This document shows positions 47,063-58,946 of a stretch of DNA of 64,000 nucleotides, piece after piece; within the stretch, counting starts at the first letter, position 1, and each line of letters starts with the position of its first letter. The notes beneath the pieces are model-generated. The model saw only the letters and a list, made by a program, of their open reading frames with translations, searched no databases and was not told the origin of the DNA. The position numbers and the translations under genes are program-made. The stretch lies in contig NZ_CP071859.1 in NCBI RefSeq assembly GCF_023716665.1, positions 3,132,547-3,196,546 of the forward strand, written 5' to 3'. This stretch comes from Vibrio sp. SCSIO 43135. GTDB lineage: Bacteria; Pseudomonadota; Gammaproteobacteria; Enterobacterales; Vibrionaceae.

Positions 47063-47929
47063 TTAAACCGCTGCGGCACCCGATACGATTTCCGACAGTT
47101 CTTGTGTAATCGCAGCCTGACGGGCTTTGTTGTACACAAGTTCTAAGTCTTCAATCAGGTTACTCGCATTGTCAGTTGCAGCTTTCATAGCAATCATTCG
47201 AGCCGCTTGCTCACAAGCAAGGTTCTCAACCACACCTTGATAAACCTGAGATTCTAGGTAACGCAACAATAGTGCATCAAGTAGAACTTTTGGCTCAGGC
47301 TCATAGATGTAGTCCCATGAGTGATTGCGCTGCATCTCTTCGCTGTCCGATTTAGGCAAAGGTAGCAATTGATCAATCGTTGGTTCTTGAACCATAGTGT
47401 TAACGAAGTGGTTGTACACTACGAACAAACGGTCCAATTCACCTTCATCGTATTTCTTAAGCATTACGCCAACAGAACCGATTAAGTCTTCAAGGCTTGG
47501 GCTATCACCTAGACCTGAAACTTGAGCAGCTACTTTAGCGCCGCTGTTATTAAAGAATGCTGTTGCTTTTGAACCAATAATGGCCAACTCAACTTCTGCA
47601 CCTTTTTCTGTTCTGTCTTTCATGTCCAACATGGCTTTCTTAAACAAGTTAATGTTTAAACCACCACATAGGCCACGATCTGTAGAAACGATGATGTAAC
47701 CAACGCGCTTAGCTTCACGCTCTTCTAGATACGGATGACGATACTCTAGACTAGCGTTTGCTACATGACCGATCACTTTACGTATTGTTTCAGCGTATGG
47801 ACGAGAAGCTTCCATTGCGTCTTGAGAACGACGCATTTTTGAAGCTGCTACCATTTCCATTGCTTTCGTAATCTTTTGAGTGCTTTTAACACTACCGATT
47901 TTATTACGTATCTCTTTTGCGCCGGCCAT
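47063..47929 (-). CDS. atpG: ATP synthase F1 gamma subunit
   Basis: A 288-residue central-stalk subunit. The N-terminal [28 protein letters not shown] and C-terminal [35 protein letters not shown] helices form the rotor coiled coil. Length matches E. coli (287). Confidence 0.98.
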   Translation of the reverse strand: MAGAKEIRNKIGSVKSTQKITKAMEMVAASKMRRSQDAMEASRPYAETIRKVIGHVANASLEYRHPYLEEREAKRVGYIIVSTDRGLCGGLNINLFKKAMLDMKDRTEKGAEVELAIIGSKATAFFNNSGAKVAAQVSGLGDSPSLEDLIGSVGVMLKKYDEGELDRLFVVYNHFVNTMVQEPTIDQLLPLPKSDSEEMQRNHSWDYIYEPEPKVLLDALLLRYLESQVYQGVVENLACEQAARMIAMKAATDNASNLIEDLELVYNKARQAAITQELSEIVSGAAAV

Positions 47930-47972
47930 CGTTACTCTCCGTTAGTTGGTGGCGTTGACTGCCACCGACTTA

Positions 47973-49514
47973 TTACCAAGTTTGGGTTGCTTTGAAATCG
48001 TCAACCAGTTTCTTCAACTGAGCTTCAACTTCGTCGTTGTAAGCACCCGTCTTGTTGATCTCAGCTGTAAGTTCAGCGTATTGACCATGAGCGTACGATA
48101 GTAGAGCCGCTTCGAAATCTAGCAGTTTGCTTAGTTCAACATCTGCTAAATAGCCGCGCTCTGCCGCAAAGATAACTAGTGCTTGGTCAAATACAGACAT
48201 TGGAGCGTACTGCTTTTGCTTCATTAGTTCTGTAACTTTTTGACCGTGGTCTAGCTGCTTCTTAGTTGCGTCATCAAGGTCAGACGAGAACTGTGCGAAA
48301 GCCGCTAGTTCACGGTACTGAGCTAGTGCAGTACGGATACCGCCAGATAGCTTCTTGATGATTTTCGTTTGCGCTGAACCACCTACACGAGAAACCGAAA
48401 TACCTGGGTCAACCGCTGGGCGAACACCCGCGTTGAACAGTTCAGTTTGTAGGAAGATCTGACCATCGGTAATCGAGATTACGTTAGTCGGTACGAATGC
48501 AGATACGTCACCAGCTTGAGTTTCGATGATAGGAAGAGCTGTCAAAGAACCAGTCTTACCTTTCACTTCACCGTTAGTGAACTTCTCTACATACTCTTCG
48601 CTTACACGAGCAGCTCGCTCTAGTAGACGTGAGTGAAGGTAGAAAACATCACCTGGGAATGCTTCACGACCTGGTGGACGCTTAAGTAGTAGCGAGATCT
48701 GACGGTAAGCTACCGCTTGCTTAGATAGATCATCATAAACAATCAGTGCATCTTCACCGCGATCACGGAAGTATTCACCCATCGCACAACCTGCGTATGG
48801 CGCTAGGTATTGTAGCGCTGCAGATTCAGAAGCGGATGCAACAACAACGATAGTGTTTGCTAGTGCGCCGTGCTCTTCTAGTTTGCGAACTACGTTAGCA
48901 ATAGTCGATGCTTTTTGACCGATCGCTACGTAGATTGAGAAAATACCAGAGTCTTTTTGGTTGATGATTGCATCGATCGCCATAGCTGTTTTACCAGTCT
49001 GACGGTCACCGATAACAAGCTCACGCTGACCACGACCGATTGGGATCATTGAGTCAACAGACTTGTAACCAGTTTGAACAGGTTGATCAACCGATTTACG
49101 GTCGATTACACCTGGTGCAATCACTTCTACAGGCGAAGACAGTTTCGCTTCGATAGGACCTTTACCATCAATTGGTTCACCTAGTGTGTTCACTACGCGA
49201 CCTAGTAGTTCTGGACCTACTGGTACTTCAAGAATACGACCAGTACCTGTAACTTTCATGCCTTCCTTAAGGTCAGCATATGGGCCCATTACAACTGCAC
49301 CAACTGAATCACGGTTCAAGTTAAGTGCTAGCGCGTAACGGCCACCCGGTAGTTCAATCATTTCACCTTGCATCACGTCCGCTAGGCCGTGAATGCTAAG
49401 AATACCATCGCTTACCGATACGATAGTACCTTCGTTGCGAGCTTCACTAACAACGTCGAAAGCTTCGATACGTTGTTTAATTAGATCGCTAATTTCCGTG
49501 GAATTAAGTTGCAT
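47973..49514 (-). CDS. atpA: ATP synthase F1 alpha subunit
   Basis: A 513-residue subunit, identical in length to E. coli AtpA. P-loop GDRQTGKT at about 169-176; [15 protein letters not shown] signature present. I start it at MQLNSTEIS, ten codons inside the open frame, as in homologues; 13 bp follow atpH. Confidence 0.98.
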   Translation of the reverse strand: MQLNSTEISDLIKQRIEAFDVVSEARNEGTIVSVSDGILSIHGLADVMQGEMIELPGGRYALALNLNRDSVGAVVMGPYADLKEGMKVTGTGRILEVPVGPELLGRVVNTLGEPIDGKGPIEAKLSSPVEVIAPGVIDRKSVDQPVQTGYKSVDSMIPIGRGQRELVIGDRQTGKTAMAIDAIINQKDSGIFSIYVAIGQKASTIANVVRKLEEHGALANTIVVVASASESAALQYLAPYAGCAMGEYFRDRGEDALIVYDDLSKQAVAYRQISLLLKRPPGREAFPGDVFYLHSRLLERAARVSEEYVEKFTNGEVKGKTGSLTALPIIETQAGDVSAFVPTNVISITDGQIFLQTELFNAGVRPAVDPGISVSRVGGSAQTKIIKKLSGGIRTALAQYRELAAFAQFSSDLDDATKKQLDHGQKVTELMKQKQYAPMSVFDQALVIFAAERGYLADVELSKLLDFEAALLSYAHGQYAELTAEINKTGAYNDEVEAQLKKLVDDFKATQTW

Positions 49515-49527
49515 GCTCCAATCCCCA

Positions 49528-50061
49528 TCAAGACTGCAATGCATCGCTCAGGCGGTTTAAACGACCGCGTGCTGAGTTATCGATGACTAGGTCTCCGGCT
49601 CGAATTATAACCCCACCAAGTAGGGTCTCATCTACACTGCAATTCAGCTGAACTTTGCGCTCAAGACGCTGCTCTAGTTTGCTGCTAATATCTGCAAGTT
49701 GTTGCTCCGAAAGCTCAGTGGCTGATACAACATCAACATCCACTTCCTTTTCATGTTCTTTTTTCAGAACAAGGAACTCCTCACAAACATATGGAAGGGC
49801 CTTTAGACGACCATTCTCTGCCATTACCTTAAGTAGGTTTTGGCCATATGCATCAAACTGTTCGCCACAAACTGCGATAAATACTTCTGCTAGTTTCTCA
49901 GCAGAGGTAGAGCTATTTAATAACTCTTGAATTTGCTCGTTGTTTGCAACTTCGGCAGCAAAAGCAAGCATTTGACCCCATTGGTCTAGCTGCTCTTTCT
50001 CCACCGCAAAATCGAATGCTGCTTTAGCATAGGGGCGTGCGATTGTAGTCAAATCAGACAT
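49528..50061 (-). CDS. atpH: ATP synthase F1 delta subunit
   Basis: A 177-residue peripheral-stalk subunit, same length as E. coli. [12 protein letters not shown] at the N-terminus and the C-terminal [25 protein letters not shown] signature are typical. It links F1 to subunit b. Confidence 0.97.
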   Translation of the reverse strand: MSDLTTIARPYAKAAFDFAVEKEQLDQWGQMLAFAAEVANNEQIQELLNSSTSAEKLAEVFIAVCGEQFDAYGQNLLKVMAENGRLKALPYVCEEFLVLKKEHEKEVDVDVVSATELSEQQLADISSKLEQRLERKVQLNCSVDETLLGGVIIRAGDLVIDNSARGRLNRLSDALQS

Positions 50062-50075
50062 ATGCGCCCCCAGAC

Positions 50076-50546
50076 TTAAAGTTTTGCAGTAATGTTGTCG
50101 AGAATATCATTGTGCGCATCTTTATCGATTGAACGCTCAAGAATCTTCTCAGCACCAGCTACAGCCAGAGTAGCAACTTGTTTGCGCAGCTCATCGCGGG
50201 CACGTGTGCGCTCAGCTTCAAGTTCAGCTTCAGCTTGAGCAAGGATTTTCTGGCGTTCTGCCTGAGCTTCCTCACGAGCTTCGTCGATGATTTGAGCTTT
50301 GCGTTTGTTTGCCTGTTCAATGACCTCAGTTGCTGTGCGCTTCGCTTCTTTCAATTGGTCAGAAGCGTTGGCTTGTGCTAGATCCAAGTCTTTTGCAGCA
50401 CGCTCAGCGGCTGCAAGACCGTCAGCTAATTTCTTCTGACGTTCTTCGATCGCTTGCATGATTGGTGGCCATACATACTTCATGCAGAACCATACAAACA
50501 TTGCAAACGAGATTGCTTGACCTAGCAGAGTTGCGTTCATATTCAC
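50076..50546 (-). CDS. atpF: ATP synthase Fo subunit b
   Basis: A 156-residue subunit, equal to E. coli: one N-terminal membrane helix (about 5-27) and a long charged coiled coil. The GTG start at 50546 gives [10 protein letters not shown], matching E. coli MNLNATILGQ, with GAGGGG 8 nt upstream; an internal ATG two codons later is the alternative. Confidence 0.97.
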   Translation of the reverse strand: MNMNATLLGQAISFAMFVWFCMKYVWPPIMQAIEERQKKLADGLAAAERAAKDLDLAQANASDQLKEAKRTATEVIEQANKRKAQIIDEAREEAQAERQKILAQAEAELEAERTRARDELRKQVATLAVAGAEKILERSIDKDAHNDILDNITAKL

Positions 50547-50614
50547 AACAGCTACCCCTCTATATTGGACTTAGTGTTAATCAGACAAACGTAAGTTTGT
50601 CGTTGATAAACGGA

Positions 50615-50872
<258 letters not shown>

Positions 50873-50917
50873 TTAAAATCTCCGATAAAATTTAATGGGG
50901 GTTAAAAATAATAAAAA

Positions 50918-52110
<1,193 letters not shown>

Positions 52111-52176
52111 GTATTCGTACCTCTAGTAATATCCACAGCGCTTATACAACATATGGGGGCTGGGAAATTGGCGAAA

Positions 52177-52204
52177 ATTATACGGTGAGATGGACTGATT
52201 GCAA
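52177..52204 (-). promoter_or_regulatory. Promoter of the atp operon
   Basis: -35 TTGCAA (52199-52204), 16-bp spacer, -10 TATAAT (52177-52182), about 60 bp before the atpI start, in the 191-bp gap after parB. Confidence 0.75.
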
Positions 52205-52278
52205 TTAAAACGCTGCAAAAAGTTACATTTTTGTTTACAAACCGACAACTTTCACATAAATAATCGTTTTGGGCATAA

Positions 52279-52292
52279 TTGATTCAAATCAA
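52279..52292. promoter_or_regulatory. FNR-type box downstream of parB
   Basis: TTGATTCAAATCAA matches the FNR consensus TTGATNNNNATCAA exactly and is nested in a longer inverted repeat ATAATTGATT/AATCAATTAT (52275-52296). Its centre is about 115 bp upstream of the predicted atp transcription start. Confidence 0.55.
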
Positions 52293-52301
52293 TTATCTCA
52301 C

Positions 52302-53183
52302 TTAGCTTTCGAGCTTGGCAATTAACTGCTCTAATTTGTGAGGCTCATCAAGACTAATCGTCATTTTAGATTTGCCACCTTTTGAGCGAGTAATAGAAAC
52401 TTTTGCCCCAAGTATTTCACCCAATCTTTGTGACATTTGTTGTGCATCTGCGTCTTCCGGCTGATTTTCTTGCTCAGAAGGCGATTGGAGACACTTTTTC
52501 ACAAGTTGTTCTGTTTGACGTACTGTGAGTTGCTTCTTAGCAACATGCTGAGCAAGCTCTATTTGCTGCTCGCCTTCAAGAGCGAGCAGTGCTCTAGCAT
52601 GTCCCATATCTAGTAAATTATCCGAAACCAGACGCTTTACGTCATTTTCGAGCTGATTTAGACGTAATAGGTTGCTAACGGCAGCACGAGACTTACCAAT
52701 AACCTCAGCCACTTGCTGGTGAGTAAGAGTGAACTCATCTTGCAAACGTTCTAGAGCTTGCGCTTCTTCGATGACATTTAAGTCTTCACGCTGAATATTT
52801 TCAATCAGCGCCATCGCTATCGCAGCGCGATCTTCAACTTTCTTGATAAGACAAGGAACACGCTTTAATCCAGCTTGTCTCGCCGCACGCCAACGACGCT
52901 CACCAGCTATGATCTCATAGTGATCTTCCGAAACAGGTCTCACCACGATCGGTTGAATGATCCCTTGAGATTGAATCGACGCAGCCAACTCTTCTAGAGC
53001 TTCAGCGGACATGTCTTTACGCGGCTGGTAAACACCCGGCTTGAGTTGGGATGTTGCTAAATCGATGAGCTCCCCATCAGAAGACAATGCTTGGCTGTGC
53101 GTCGCAACATTCTGTTTTTCGCGCGCAAGTGAACTGGTAGCTAATAGGGCATCTAATCCCTTTCCTAAACCACGTTTAGACAT
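52302..53183 (-). CDS. parB: Chromosome-partitioning protein ParB (chromosome 1)
   Basis: A 293-residue CTP-dependent DNA clamp that loads at parS and spreads. The N-terminal ParA-activating segment KRGLGKGLDALL, the CTPase motif GERRWRAARQAGL (about 93-105), ENIQREDLNVIEEA and the HTH THQQVAEVIGKSRAAVSNLLRL are all seen, with a C-terminal dimer domain. It acts on the parS sites at 15511, 18635 and 22320. 23 bp follow parA. Confidence 0.97.
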   Translation of the reverse strand: MSKRGLGKGLDALLATSSLAREKQNVATHSQALSSDGELIDLATSQLKPGVYQPRKDMSAEALEELAASIQSQGIIQPIVVRPVSEDHYEIIAGERRWRAARQAGLKRVPCLIKKVEDRAAIAMALIENIQREDLNVIEEAQALERLQDEFTLTHQQVAEVIGKSRAAVSNLLRLNQLENDVKRLVSDNLLDMGHARALLALEGEQQIELAQHVAKKQLTVRQTEQLVKKCLQSPSEQENQPEDADAQQMSQRLGEILGAKVSITRSKGGKSKMTISLDEPHKLEQLIAKLES

Positions 53184-53206
53184 AAGAGCAGTTTCCTTGA
53201 ATGAGA

Positions 53207-53980
53207 TTAGGCAGTGATTTCTTCACGGCGAAGCATTTCACCTGCGAGAGCAAGATACGCTTTAGCACCCGCTGAATATTTGTCGTAATACATAGCTGGC
53301 TTACCATGGCTTGGCGCTTCAGCTAAACGAACATTACGCGGGATGACGGTACGATAGACTTTGTTACCAAAGTGTTTTTTGAGTTGATCCGATACTTCAT
53401 TGGATAATCGGTTACGAGGATCGTACATGGTTCTGAGCAATCCCTCAATTTTGAGGTTCTCGTTCACCACTGCGGCCAACTTGCTGATGGTATCCATTAA
53501 TGCCGTCAAACCTTCAAGCGCAAAATACTCACACTGCATTGGAACCAATACAGAGTCCGCTGCAGCCATGGCATTGATTGTAAGAAGGTTTAGAGATGGA
53601 GGACAATCGATAAAGATGAAATCATAGTTATCACGCACTGATGCGAGCGCATTTTTCAAACGCACCTCGCGAGCAAACACTTCCATCAACTTGATTTCAG
53701 CAGCCGTTACGTCACCATTAGCTGCCACTAAATCATAGTGACCAGTAGTCTTTCGACACACCACATCTTCAAATGGGACATCTTCGACAAGCAGTTCATA
53801 GGCCGTGGCTTCGACTTGATATTTATCAACCCCGCTAGCCATGGTTGCGTTGCCTTGCGGATCGAGATCAATTACCAATACCTTGCGCTTGGTCGCCGCC
53901 ATAGACGCCGCCAAGTTAATGCATGTTGTTGTTTTTCCAACGCCACCTTTCTGGTTGGCAATTGCTACAATTCTACCCAC
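53207..53980 (-). CDS. parA: Chromosome-partitioning ATPase ParA (chromosome 1)
   Basis: A 257-residue deviant-Walker ATPase that positions ParB-bound origins. Walker A KGGVGKTT at about 11-18 and FIDCPPSLNLLT are intact. It lacks the N-terminal HTH of plasmid ParA, as expected for a chromosomal type. GTG start with GAGG 8 nt upstream. It follows rsmG by 14 bp. Confidence 0.97.
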   Translation of the reverse strand: MGRIVAIANQKGGVGKTTTCINLAASMAATKRKVLVIDLDPQGNATMASGVDKYQVEATAYELLVEDVPFEDVVCRKTTGHYDLVAANGDVTAAEIKLMEVFAREVRLKNALASVRDNYDFIFIDCPPSLNLLTINAMAAADSVLVPMQCEYFALEGLTALMDTISKLAAVVNENLKIEGLLRTMYDPRNRLSNEVSDQLKKHFGNKVYRTVIPRNVRLAEAPSHGKPAMYYDKYSAGAKAYLALAGEMLRREEITA

Positions 53981-53994
53981 GATGTGCCTCGCTT

Positions 53995-54627
53995 TTATTC
54001 CTTGCGCGATAAGATTACAAGATGACGGTCACCATCCAATTCAGGAACCTTCAAAGCTTTGACAGCGATCACAGAACACCATTCAGGAAGTTGTTCAATC
54101 TCATCCTGTGGTAATTGACCTTTCAATGCTAAGAACACACCCGATTGATGCTTAGGAAGGTGATGACACCACTCCACCATATCTAGCATTGAAGCAAATG
54201 CGCGACTTAGAACACCATCAAATTTTTCTTCAGGTTGGAACTCTTCTACTCGGCTTTGGATCGGAGTCACGTTTTCGATTCCTAACTCGTGCAGAACCTG
54301 CTTTATGAAGCGAATGCGCTTTCCTAAGCTATCGAGCAAGTAAAACGTCTTATCTGGGTTCATGATTGCCAACGGGATACCCGGCAATCCAGGCCCAGTA
54401 CCAACATCGATAAAACGCTCACCTTCAAGATGTGGACTTACCACGATACTATCGAGAATATGTTTAACCAACATCTCCATCGGATCACGCACGGAGGTTA
54501 AGTTGTAGGCTTTATTCCACTTATTGAGCATTTCAACGTAGCCAACCAGCTGACTACGCTGCTTAGCAGAGACTTCTAATTGAGTCTGACCAATCAATTG
54601 GTCCAATTTGTTGTTTAACGAGCTCAT
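53995..54627 (-). CDS. rsmG: 16S rRNA m7G527 methyltransferase RsmG
   Basis: A 210-residue SAM-dependent enzyme (GidB) methylating G527 of 16S rRNA; loss gives low-level streptomycin resistance in E. coli. SAM motif [17 protein letters not shown] at about 70-86, with [14 protein letters not shown] and SRAFAS following. The ATG overlaps the mnmG stop by one base (TGATG); a GTG one codon earlier is also possible. Confidence 0.96.
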   Translation of the reverse strand: MSSLNNKLDQLIGQTQLEVSAKQRSQLVGYVEMLNKWNKAYNLTSVRDPMEMLVKHILDSIVVSPHLEGERFIDVGTGPGLPGIPLAIMNPDKTFYLLDSLGKRIRFIKQVLHELGIENVTPIQSRVEEFQPEEKFDGVLSRAFASMLDMVEWCHHLPKHQSGVFLALKGQLPQDEIEQLPEWCSVIAVKALKVPELDGDRHLVILSRKE

Positions 54628-56522
54628 CACGCGTCTTCACCTTTTTTCAGCAAGCCCTGCTTTTTGAGATATACAAGTAAAATTGAAATGGCAGCAGGTG
54701 TAATACCAGAAATTCGAGAAGCAATACCGACCGTTTCTGGTTTGGCAGTACTAAGCTTGAGAACAACTTCATTTGATAAACCTTTAACTTGGCTGTAATC
54801 AAGATCAACGGGCAGCTTGGTGTTCTCGTGACGAAGTGATTTTTCAATCTCGTCCTGTTGACGCTGGATATAACCTTCGTACTTAACCTGAATTTCAACT
54901 TGCTCTGCTGCTTGCTGATCGTCTAATGCCGGAGCAAAACGATCTAACTGAGTCAATTGTGAATAAGTAATTTCAGGACGACGTAAAAGATCTTCTCCAC
55001 TCGCTTCACGAGACATCGGAGTCTTAAGCAGTTGGTTCAATGCGTCGATCCCTTCAGATTTAGGGTTCATCCAGGTTTCTTTCAAACGCTGGCGCTCTAA
55101 TTCCATATTATTGATCTTTTCGTTGAATCGTTCCCAACGGGCGTCATCCACCAAACCAAGTTCACGCGCTTTTTCAGTGAGGCGAAGATCAGCATTGTCT
55201 TCGCGTAACAACAAGCGGTATTCCGCTCGTGAGGTAAACATGCGGTATGGTTCTTTGGTCCCCATTGTTGAAAGGTCATCGATCAACACGCCCATATATG
55301 CTTGGTCACGACGAGGGCTCCAACCTTCTTTGCCTTGGCTGTACAAGCTAGCATTCAAGCCGGCCATCAGACCTTGCGCTGCAGCTTCTTCGTACCCAGT
55401 CGTGCCATTGATCTGTCCAGCAAAGAACAAACCGTTAATAAATTTGGTTTCATAGGTTTGTTTAAGATCTCTCGGGTCAAAGAAATCATATTCAATCGCA
55501 TAACCAGGACGGACAATATGAGCGTTTTCAAACCCTTTCATTGAACGAACTATTTGTACTTGAACGTCAAATGGCAGGCTGGTGGAGATACCATTTGGAT
55601 ACAGCTCATGAGTTGTTAGACCTTCAGGTTCAATAAAGATTTGGTGGCTGTTTTTATCCGCAAAACGCATGACCTTATCTTCAATAGACGGGCAGTAGCG
55701 TGGTCCAATACCTTCAATCACGCCCGCATACATCGGGCTACGATCTAAGTTACTGCGGATCACATCATGAGTTTGCTCGTTGGTATGAGTGATGTAACAC
55801 GGGATTTGACGTGGTTGTTGTTCACGTTTACCCATGAATGAAAATACTGGAGTTGGATTATCACCATGTTGTACTTCAAGCGCTGAGAAATCGACACTAC
55901 GAGCATCGATACGAGGTGGCGTTCCTGTTTTTAAACGATCGACTCGAAACGGCAAGGCTCTTAATCGATCCGCTAATGCGATCGACGGAGGATCGCCTGC
56001 ACGTCCACCAGCAAAGTTTTCCATTCCAATATGGATCTTCCCACCAAGAAATGTACCCACAGTAAGCACGACGGATTTGGCATGGAATCTAAGACCCATT
56101 TGAGTCACTACTCCAACCGCTTGATCATTTTCTACGATCAAGTCATCTACCGACTGTTGGAATAGGGTTAAATTTGGTGTGTTTTCAAGCGCGTTGCGTA
56201 CATATGCTTTGTACAGTGCTCGATCGGCTTGAGCTCGAGTAGCACGAACAGCTGGCCCTTTTGAAGCATTCAAAGTACGGAATTGAATACCAGCATGATC
56301 AATTGCTTGCGCCATTAATCCGCCCATTGCATCCACTTCTTTTACGAGATGACCTTTACCAATACCACCGATTGCTGGGTTACAAGACATTTGTCCTAGC
56401 GTGTCGATGTTATGGGTAAGCAAAAGCGTACTTTGTCCTGTACGTGCTGCTGCGAGTGCGGCTTCCGTTCCTGCATGGCCGCCACCAACAACAATGACGT
56501 CAAATTTTTCGTGATAAAGCAT
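54627..56522 (-). CDS. mnmG: tRNA uridine-34 modification enzyme MnmG (GidA)
   Basis: A 631-residue FAD protein that, with MnmE, installs the cmnm5 group at U34 of several tRNAs. FAD motif [17 protein letters not shown] at about 11-27; [27 protein letters not shown] segment ([21 protein letters not shown]) and the C-terminal helical domain are complete. It borders oriC, its usual position in gammaproteobacteria, and leads the operon mnmG-rsmG-parA-parB. Confidence 0.97.
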   Translation of the reverse strand: MLYHEKFDVIVVGGGHAGTEAALAAARTGQSTLLLTHNIDTLGQMSCNPAIGGIGKGHLVKEVDAMGGLMAQAIDHAGIQFRTLNASKGPAVRATRAQADRALYKAYVRNALENTPNLTLFQQSVDDLIVENDQAVGVVTQMGLRFHAKSVVLTVGTFLGGKIHIGMENFAGGRAGDPPSIALADRLRALPFRVDRLKTGTPPRIDARSVDFSALEVQHGDNPTPVFSFMGKREQQPRQIPCYITHTNEQTHDVIRSNLDRSPMYAGVIEGIGPRYCPSIEDKVMRFADKNSHQIFIEPEGLTTHELYPNGISTSLPFDVQVQIVRSMKGFENAHIVRPGYAIEYDFFDPRDLKQTYETKFINGLFFAGQINGTTGYEEAAAQGLMAGLNASLYSQGKEGWSPRRDQAYMGVLIDDLSTMGTKEPYRMFTSRAEYRLLLREDNADLRLTEKARELGLVDDARWERFNEKINNMELERQRLKETWMNPKSEGIDALNQLLKTPMSREASGEDLLRRPEITYSQLTQLDRFAPALDDQQAAEQVEIQVKYEGYIQRQQDEIEKSLRHENTKLPVDLDYSQVKGLSNEVVLKLSTAKPETVGIASRISGITPAAISILLVYLKKQGLLKKGEDA

Positions 56523-57008
56523 GAACCGACCTCAGGTGTGTAATGAAGTTTTATGGACAGATAAAGGAGCCGTATTCTACCTTCTTTCCGCTATCTAGAA
56601 AATCGCTTTTGTACTTTTTTCAATTTAGTGAGTTCATTAAATATATATAAGATCTATATAGAGATCTTTTATTAGATCTATTATTAAGAACCCCCACTTC
56701 TGTGGATAACTAGAAAATGATCAACAAGATCATGGATCTTATGACGATCATAATATGTGATCTGATCTTGATCATGATGAGGATTAGCTGGGATCAAAAA
56801 GTAGGGTTATGCACAGGGGGGGAAAGGGGTATGAGTTATTATTTGGATAACTATAGGTTGATCACTGTAAATCTATAGGTTTATCCACAGTTCGCTTGGT
56901 TAAATAATGAGCAATTAAACCAATGGTCATCAAGAAAGTTATTCACAATCGGATGTTTATGGACAAAAAAAGCGGCTCTAAAGCCGCTTTTCGACATGTT
57001 CTCTCAGT
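56523..57008. other. oriC: Origin of replication oriC (chromosome 1)
   Basis: The 486-bp gene-free gap between mnmG and mioC. The unwinding element is three tandem 13-mers each starting with GATCT (56651-56663, 56663-56675, 56675-56687), close to the E. coli GATCTNTTNTTTT form. DnaA boxes: TTATCCACA at 56701-56709 (minus strand) and 56881-56889, TTATGCACA at 56807-56815, TTATTCACA at 56939-56947, and a weaker TTATCCAAA at 56842-56850 (minus strand). Twelve GATC sites lie between 56651 and 56863, giving SeqA/Dam control. Layout and neighbours match oriC of E. coli and of Vibrio chromosome 1. Confidence 0.96.
56964..56992 (-). terminator. Terminator after mioC
   Basis: Stem AGCGGCT/AGCCGCT with a 4-nt loop and T-run on the minus strand. 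In E. coli mioC transcripts run into oriC; here this hairpin should stop most of them. Confidence 0.88.
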
Positions 57009-57443
57009 TCAAAATTGCTCAATATGAGCTAATAGCCACTCTTCTGCCGCATCTTCTGGTACGGGGTGGGTCAGAACATCGATTGTGAGACAGTCGGCTA
57101 GTGGAGTCGCTCCGATATCTTGGAGTAGGGCATGGGCATGTTGCCCTGCGGCACAAAAGGTATCGTAACTCGAGTCGCCAATCGCAACGACGGCGTATCG
57201 AACATCAACCATTTTAGGTGGAGTCGATTGTAGGGCTTCGATGAAAGGCTGGATGTTATCTGGATAGTCTCCCGCTCCATGGGTGGAGGTCACGACTAAC
57301 CAGGTTCCCTGAGATGGAACAGTATCAATAGCGGGTTGGTTGTGGATGGTTGTCTCAAGCCCTTTTTCTACCAACAGATCGCTAAGGTGGTCACCAACAT
57401 ACTCTGCACCACCAAGGGTGCTACCGGTAATAATGTGAATCAT
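57009..57443 (-). CDS. mioC: Flavodoxin-like protein MioC
   Basis: A 144-residue FMN-binding protein (E. coli: 147). Flavodoxin loop [15 protein letters not shown] at about 6-20, then [11 protein letters not shown] and [11 protein letters not shown]. MioC supports biotin synthase electron supply in E. coli. It directs transcription toward oriC from one side, but ends at a terminator before it. Confidence 0.95.
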   Translation of the reverse strand: MIHIITGSTLGGAEYVGDHLSDLLVEKGLETTIHNQPAIDTVPSQGTWLVVTSTHGAGDYPDNIQPFIEALQSTPPKMVDVRYAVVAIGDSSYDTFCAAGQHAHALLQDIGATPLADCLTIDVLTHPVPEDAAEEWLLAHIEQF

Positions 57444-57461
57444 AAAGTTGTCCTTTTCTAC

Positions 57462-57491
57462 AAAAAAGCGTGACGGTTAAGTCACGCTTTT
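57462..57491 (-). terminator. Terminator after mnmE
   Basis: Stem AAGCGTGAC/GTCACGCTT with a 6-nt loop; an A-run upstream reads as TTTTTT on the minus strand. It overlaps the mnmE 3' end by no codons. Confidence 0.88.
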
Positions 57492-57493
57492 AT

Positions 57494-58855
57494 CTATTTA
57501 CCAATACAGAATGAGGAGAAAATACGGCCAAGCAGATCATCTGAACTGAATTCGCCGGTGATTTCATTCAGGTGTTGCTGGGCGATGCGTAGTTCCTCTG
57601 CCAGTATCTCACCGGCCATATAGCCTTCAAGCTGTTGTTGGCCTATGTCTAAATGCTCAGAGGCACGTTCCAATGCATCCAGGTGGCGTCTACGCGCCAT
57701 AAAACCGCCTTCAGTGTTGCCTGAGAAACCCATGCACTCTTTTAGGTGGGTGCGTAAGGCATCGATACCTTGGCCTGTTTTAGCGGACAAGCGAATTAAC
57801 GTAGGCGCATTGACATGGCAAATGCCCAGCTCTTCGCCTGTTTGATCCGCTTTATTGCGGATCACCGTCATACCAATACTGGCAGGTAAACGATCCACAA
57901 AGTCGGGCCAAATCTCTTTAGGGTCTGTGGCATCGGTAGTGGTACCATCGACCATAAAGAGTACTCGATCAGCTTGGGCAATTTCATCCCACGCTCGCTC
58001 GATACCAATTTTTTCTACTTCATCAGAAGCATCACGCAGTCCAGCGGTATCAATGATATGCAGCGGCATACCATCAATGTGGATATGTTCACGCAGAACG
58101 TCTCGTGTTGTACCTGCTATGTCGGTCACGATAGCGGATTCTTTACCAGAGAGAGCATTCAGCAGGCTAGATTTTCCAGCATTCGGCCTGCCAGCAATGA
58201 CGACTTTCATGCCTTCACGCATGATAGCGCCTTGATTGGCTTCTTTTCGAACCGCATCAAGGTTATCGATGATGGCCTGTAAATCAGCGGAAACTTTACC
58301 GTCTGCTAGGAAATCGATTTCTTCTTCTGGGAAATCGATAGCGGCTTCTACATAGATTCTCAAATGGATAAGCGATTCGACCAAGGTATTAATCTTGTTT
58401 GAGAACTGGCCTTGCAGAGATTGCAGCGCGGATTTAGCGGCTTCTTCTGAACTAGCGTCAATTAAGTCTGCAATGGCTTCCGCTTGGGTTAAGTCCATTT
58501 TGTCGTTGAGAAACGCTCGTTCTGAAAATTCCCCTGGGCGAGCTGCTCTTACTGCTGGTATCGTCAAGATGCGCTTAATCAGCATATCCATTACCACAGG
58601 GCCGCCGTGCCCTTGGAGCTCTAGTACATCTTCACCCGTGAATGAGTGTGGGTTAGGGAAGTAGAGAGCAAGACCCTGATCAAGCTCTGTTCCGTCTTGT
58701 GCTTTAAATGGCAGGTATTCTGCGTAACGAGGCTTGAGTGTTTTACCCGTAACTTCTAGTGCAACTTGAGCCGCTTTGGGCCCTGATACTCGAATAATGC
58801 CTACACCACCTCTTCCGGGTGCTGTAGCTTGAGCGACAATCGTATCTGTAGTCAT
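57494..58855 (-). CDS. mnmE: tRNA-modification GTPase MnmE
   Basis: A 453-residue GTPase partnering MnmG. N-terminal folate-binding domain ([21 protein letters not shown]), G domain with [14 protein letters not shown] at about 223-236, DTAGLRD, NKAD, and the C-terminal CIGK cysteine motif. I start it at MTTDTIVAQ, 17 codons inside the open frame, as in E. coli. Confidence 0.97.
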   Translation of the reverse strand: MTTDTIVAQATAPGRGGVGIIRVSGPKAAQVALEVTGKTLKPRYAEYLPFKAQDGTELDQGLALYFPNPHSFTGEDVLELQGHGGPVVMDMLIKRILTIPAVRAARPGEFSERAFLNDKMDLTQAEAIADLIDASSEEAAKSALQSLQGQFSNKINTLVESLIHLRIYVEAAIDFPEEEIDFLADGKVSADLQAIIDNLDAVRKEANQGAIMREGMKVVIAGRPNAGKSSLLNALSGKESAIVTDIAGTTRDVLREHIHIDGMPLHIIDTAGLRDASDEVEKIGIERAWDEIAQADRVLFMVDGTTTDATDPKEIWPDFVDRLPASIGMTVIRNKADQTGEELGICHVNAPTLIRLSAKTGQGIDALRTHLKECMGFSGNTEGGFMARRRHLDALERASEHLDIGQQQLEGYMAGEILAEELRIAQQHLNEITGEFSSDDLLGRIFSSFCIGK

Positions 58856-58903
58856 AGTTTTGCCAAATTCGATGAAATTAGCTGAATTGTAATCAGCCCA
58901 AAA

Positions 58904-58933
58904 CAAAAAGGCGACCTTTTGGCCGCCTTTCTT
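58904..58933 (-). terminator. Terminator after yidC
   Basis: Stem AAAGGCG/CGCCTTT extended by two more pairs across one mismatch; TTTTTG follows on the minus strand. Confidence 0.78.
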
Positions 58934-58946
58934 ACATTAATCAGTC

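Noticed and set aside
56551..56575. TTATGGACA as a DnaA box near mnmG
   Set aside because: It has G instead of C at the key sixth position of TTATNCACA.
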